Below, piece after piece: positions 42,459-45,273 of a DNA stretch of 45,273 nucleotides. The stretch covers positions 1-45,273 of the forward strand of contig SAQL01000025.1 in assembly GCA_004020645.1 (NCBI GenBank), in the 5' to 3' direction. The position numbers and the translations under genes are program-made. Each line of letters begins with the position of its first letter. Within the stretch, counting starts at the first letter, position 1. Below the pieces are notes generated by a model, which saw only the letters and a program-made list of their open reading frames with translations, was not told where the DNA came from and ran no database searches. The DNA comes from Mesorhizobium sp. GTDB lineage: Bacteria; Pseudomonadota; Alphaproteobacteria; Rhizobiales; Rhizobiaceae.

Positions 42459-44554
42459 ATTTTCCCAACAAGGTCCTGGCAGTTGCGACTGGCCGGAACG
42501 ACATTATTCTGGCGGGGCTATTGGTTGCCATCGTCTTTGTGATGATCATTCCGCTGCCGCCCGTCCTGATGGATGTGCTGCAAGCTATCAATCTTGGGAT
42601 TTCCGCGCTCCTGCTGATGGTGGCAGTCTATATTAAGTCACCCCTCGCTTTCGTCACCTTCCCGGCGGTGCTTTTGCTGACGACGCTGTTTCGGTTGTCC
42701 CTCGGTATCGCTGCGACACGCATGATCTTACTGCACTCAGACGCCGGCCAGATCATCAAGACTTTCGGCGATTTCGTGGTAGCTGGGAATCTCATTGTGG
42801 GCGGGGTTACTTTCTTGATCATCACCATCGTGCAGTTCGTGGTCATCACCAAGGGGTCCGAGCGCGTGGCTGAAGTCGCCGCACGCTTCTCGCTGGATGC
42901 GATGCCGGGCAAGCAAATGAGCATCGACGGCGACCTGCGTGCCGGCGGCATCGATATTCAAGAAGCCCGTCGGCGCCGCATCGCCATCGAGCGCGAGAGC
43001 CAATTATACGCCGCGATGGACGGTGCGATGAAGTTCATCAAAGGTGACGCAATCGCAGGCTTAATCAGCATCTTCGTGAACATCATAGGCGGCATTGCGA
43101 TTGGTGCCCTGCAAAAGAGCATGAGCTTGAACGAAGCGCTCGAGATTTACACCATCCTGACGATCGGCGACGGGCTCGTCGGTCAGATCCCGGCTCTCTT
43201 CACCTCAATCACGGCAGGCTTCATCGTCACGAGGATAAGCGACAGGGATAAGGGCTCAGATCTCGGCAGTGAGATTGGAGACGAAGTCAAAGCCCAACCA
43301 CGTGCCCTGATCGCAGGATCCTTCATCCTAATTCTGTTCTCTTTGGTACCTGGCTTTCCTACGGCAATTTTCGTGATATTGGCAGTATTGGCTGGAGGCG
43401 GTGGCTGGTTGTTGCAGCGCAGGCGGCCGCTTTCAGCGCCTTCGAGTTCCTACTCGGTCGCCGGCGTCAGGGCGCCCGTGACGGCGTCGGACGGGCCGGC
43501 TGAACGGAGCGGCGAAGGCTGCGATGCCATCACCATCACGCTCACGGTTCCTCTGATGCTCGACATTGGTCGAGACGTTCAGAGCATCGTTCGGCCAGAC
43601 CGGCTGAACAAGGAGTTGGCTGCTGTGCGGCAGGCGCTGCTTCTCGATCTCGGCGTTCCCTTTCCAGGCGTTAATCTGCGTGTCAGCGACAGCAACAAGG
43701 ATGGCGCGTACACGATCAATGTAAATGAAATTCCATGTGGTGAAGGATCGTTACGGGCGCAGCACCTTCTGGCTCGTGATATCCCCGAGAACCTCGACCT
43801 CGTGGGCATTCCGTATGTTCTCGATAAGCCATTCCTGCCTCAGATCGAGACCACGTGGGTGGACATCACACATCGCGAGTCGTTGCAAGCCGCCAGTATC
43901 CCATTTTTTGAACCGGTTCAGATCCTCAGCTACCACATTGGTCATGTCCTGCGTCGGCAAGCAGGTGAATTTATCGGAATCCAGGAAACAAAAATTCTAC
44001 TGAATCAAGTGGAAGGATCTTTCCCGGAACTGGTAAAAGAGGTGCTGCGGACCGTTCCTCTGCAGACGATTTCTGAGATCTTGAAGCGACTGGTTTCCGA
44101 GGAGATCTCGCTGCGCAACATGCGCGCTATCCTCACCGCGCTGGTCGAATGGGGACCGAAGGAAAAAGACACAGTTCTGCTTACTGAGCATGTGCGCTGT
44201 GCATTGAAAAGACAAATCTGTTTCCAGCATACTGTCGGCAGGACCCTATTGCCAGCCTACATTCTTACGCCGGAAGTGGAAGACACGGTGCGTAATGCCA
44301 TTCGGCAGACTTCCGTGGGCAGTTATCTCGCCCTCGACCCTGGCACCACGCGGCAAATCATTGATAAGGTGAGGGATGCGATAGGTGATGTCGGCCAGCA
44401 ACCGCACAAGCCTGTGCTACTGACCTCTATCGACATCCGCCGATACTTGCGCAAGATCATCGAAGTCGATCTCTACGGGCTACCCGTGCTATCCTATCAG
44501 GAACTTGCCCCCGATATCTCCGTACTGCCGCTGGCAAGGATATCGCTGTCGTGA
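42455..44554 (+). CDS. sctV: T3SS export gate protein SctV
   Basis: 699 residues from GTG 42455. SctV (FlhA/LcrD family) forms the nonameric gate that receives chaperone-substrate pairs. The N-terminal ~315 residues have eight hydrophobic segments and the FHIPEP signature region LLTTLFRLSLGIAATRMILL. Next come ARFSLDAMPGKQMSIDGDLR and AGGIDIQEARRRRIAIERES, both strongly conserved. After a linker (~320-350) the cytoplasmic domain includes LPQIETTWVDITHRESLQAA, GEFIGIQETKILLNQVEGSF and ILKRLVSEEISLRNMRAILT. It is intact and of normal length, and overlaps sctD by GTGA. Confidence 0.97.
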   Translation: MNFPNKVLAVATGRNDIILAGLLVAIVFVMIIPLPPVLMDVLQAINLGISALLLMVAVYIKSPLAFVTFPAVLLLTTLFRLSLGIAATRMILLHSDAGQIIKTFGDFVVAGNLIVGGVTFLIITIVQFVVITKGSERVAEVAARFSLDAMPGKQMSIDGDLRAGGIDIQEARRRRIAIERESQLYAAMDGAMKFIKGDAIAGLISIFVNIIGGIAIGALQKSMSLNEALEIYTILTIGDGLVGQIPALFTSITAGFIVTRISDRDKGSDLGSEIGDEVKAQPRALIAGSFILILFSLVPGFPTAIFVILAVLAGGGGWLLQRRRPLSAPSSSYSVAGVRAPVTASDGPAERSGEGCDAITITLTVPLMLDIGRDVQSIVRPDRLNKELAAVRQALLLDLGVPFPGVNLRVSDSNKDGAYTINVNEIPCGEGSLRAQHLLARDIPENLDLVGIPYVLDKPFLPQIETTWVDITHRESLQAASIPFFEPVQILSYHIGHVLRRQAGEFIGIQETKILLNQVEGSFPELVKEVLRTVPLQTISEILKRLVSEEISLRNMRAILTALVEWGPKEKDTVLLTEHVRCALKRQICFQHTVGRTLLPAYILTPEVEDTVRNAIRQTSVGSYLALDPGTTRQIIDKVRDAIGDVGQQPHKPVLLTSIDIRRYLRKIIEVDLYGLPVLSYQELAPDISVLPLARISLS

Positions 44555-45273
44555 CTGGTACGAACATGGAACACGTTAGTCTCGCTAGAGATGACGCCAA
44601 GCTGAGCCTACGCGTGCTGTCCGGTCCCAACCGGGGTGCAGAGACCCCGCTTGAGGAAGGAGTCTGGCTGATCGGTGCCAGTGATACCGATGACCTCACC
44701 TTCGCTGATCCGGAACTGGCTGCCACACATCTTCGCATTAAAGTCGAGGCGGGACGCATCCATATTATTGCCTTCGCACCGGGGGTGCGCATCGGGACCA
44801 AAGACCTCCCGGTAGGTAACTTGACGGTGCTCGATCCGCCAACACCGGTACAGGTCGGGCGGACGATTTTTGTGATCGGGCCGGCCGGGAGCAGCTTTCC
44901 CGAGGCGGCCTCCATGGGAAACGGGGAGCCGGACACTTCCGCGCCGCTCGCCCCTCCCGAACTGGCGTCGACCTTGGTCGGCCGACGGATACATCTCATG
45001 GCAGGTTCGATACCGCGGCGATTGCGGCTCGGGGCGGTAGCTTGCACTCTCCTGATTATGCCCGTCGTCGTGTTTTGGGCCGCCATAGGGCGAGTTCCCC
45101 CCTCCGCCTCAGAAGTGTCTCCGGCCACTGACCCGATGAGGATCGTGCGACAAATCATTCGCGAATTAAATGTCGCTCGAAACGTCGAGATTGCCCGGGT
45201 CGATGACAAGCTGGTCATCGAAGGAGACTTCCGACCTGGAGACGATGCTGAACTACAAGTCGCCTTGAACAAC
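44551..45273 (+). CDS. sctD: T3SS inner-membrane ring protein SctD (3' end outside window)
   Basis: GTG 44551 overlaps the sctV stop; 241 residues are visible and the frame is open at the end. SctD is the outer ring of the inner-membrane basal body and connects to SctK through its cytoplasmic FHA domain. Here residues ~12-105 have the FHA-like pattern (LSLRVLSGPNRGAETPLEEG, WLIGASDTDDLTFADPELAA). A single transmembrane helix follows (LGAVACTLLIMPVVVFWAAI, ~165-185), then the first periplasmic ring domain (MRIVRQIIRELNVARNVEIA). This is the YscD/PrgH architecture. Confidence 0.85.
   Translation, partial: MTGTNMEHVSLARDDAKLSLRVLSGPNRGAETPLEEGVWLIGASDTDDLTFADPELAATHLRIKVEAGRIHIIAFAPGVRIGTKDLPVGNLTVLDPPTPVQVGRTIFVIGPAGSSFPEAASMGNGEPDTSAPLAPPELASTLVGRRIHLMAGSIPRRLRLGAVACTLLIMPVVVFWAAIGRVPPSASEVSPATDPMRIVRQIIRELNVARNVEIARVDDKLVIEGDFRPGDDAELQVALNN

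Noticed and set aside
1..45273. CRISPR array, tRNA or rRNA genes, plasmid replication origin
   Set aside because: No regularly spaced short repeats with unique spacers, no tRNA cloverleaf and no repABC-like genes were seen.

Overview
The base composition, the mixture of insertion-sequence (IS) families and genes such as otsA suggest an alphaproteobacterium of the Rhizobiales (Mesorhizobium-, Sinorhizobium- or Bradyrhizobium-like). The window looks like accessory DNA, either a symbiosis island or a large plasmid. This placement is inference; no rRNA, tRNA or nod gene is visible to confirm it.

Positions 1-9.5 kb are a scrapyard. There is the C-terminal end of a Kup potassium transporter and an ISKra4-family element with a frameshifted transposase. 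A UvrD/AddA-like helicase fragment runs into the 3' end of trehalose-phosphate synthase otsA. Then come a serine-recombinase fragment, an IS6-family transposase split by an IS110-family element, a frameshifted membrane acyltransferase-like gene, an IS630 fragment and a possible group II intron scrap. Positions 9.5-14.2 kb hold three minus-strand genes that look like type III effectors; one is made of twelve ~35-residue helical repeats. Positions 14.2-19.3 kb are an IS21-family element inserted in a tyrosine recombinase gene (7-bp target duplication), followed by fused IS91 and IS5 remnants.

From 19.6 kb to the end lies a type III secretion system (T3SS) that is not arranged like the usual rhizobial Rhc system. 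A minus-strand block encodes a secretin of type II (GspD-like) architecture, an EspA/SseB-like protein, YopD-like and YopB-like translocators, a SycD-like TPR chaperone and a further chaperone-like ORF. Divergently, the plus strand carries TPR protein-sctI-J-K-L-N-O, then a 4.6-kb accessory insertion where sctP would be expected, then sctQ-R-S-T-U. After a 290-bp gap come sctW, a chaperone, sctX, sctY, sctV and sctD (cut by the window end). The orders sctI-J-K-L-N-O-(P)-Q-R-S-T-U and W-chaperone-X-Y-V are those of the Yersinia/Pseudomonas Ysc family, and SctX/SctY are known as markers of that family.

Two oddities bear on function. SctU is split by a one-base frame change exactly at its autocleavage loop, and the NPTH motif there reads NDVC. 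The YopD-like translocator carries a tandem duplication of its hydrophobic segment. No needle gene (sctF) and no intact sctP is visible. The machine may therefore be a diverged functional apparatus with outside partners, or one that has begun to decay.
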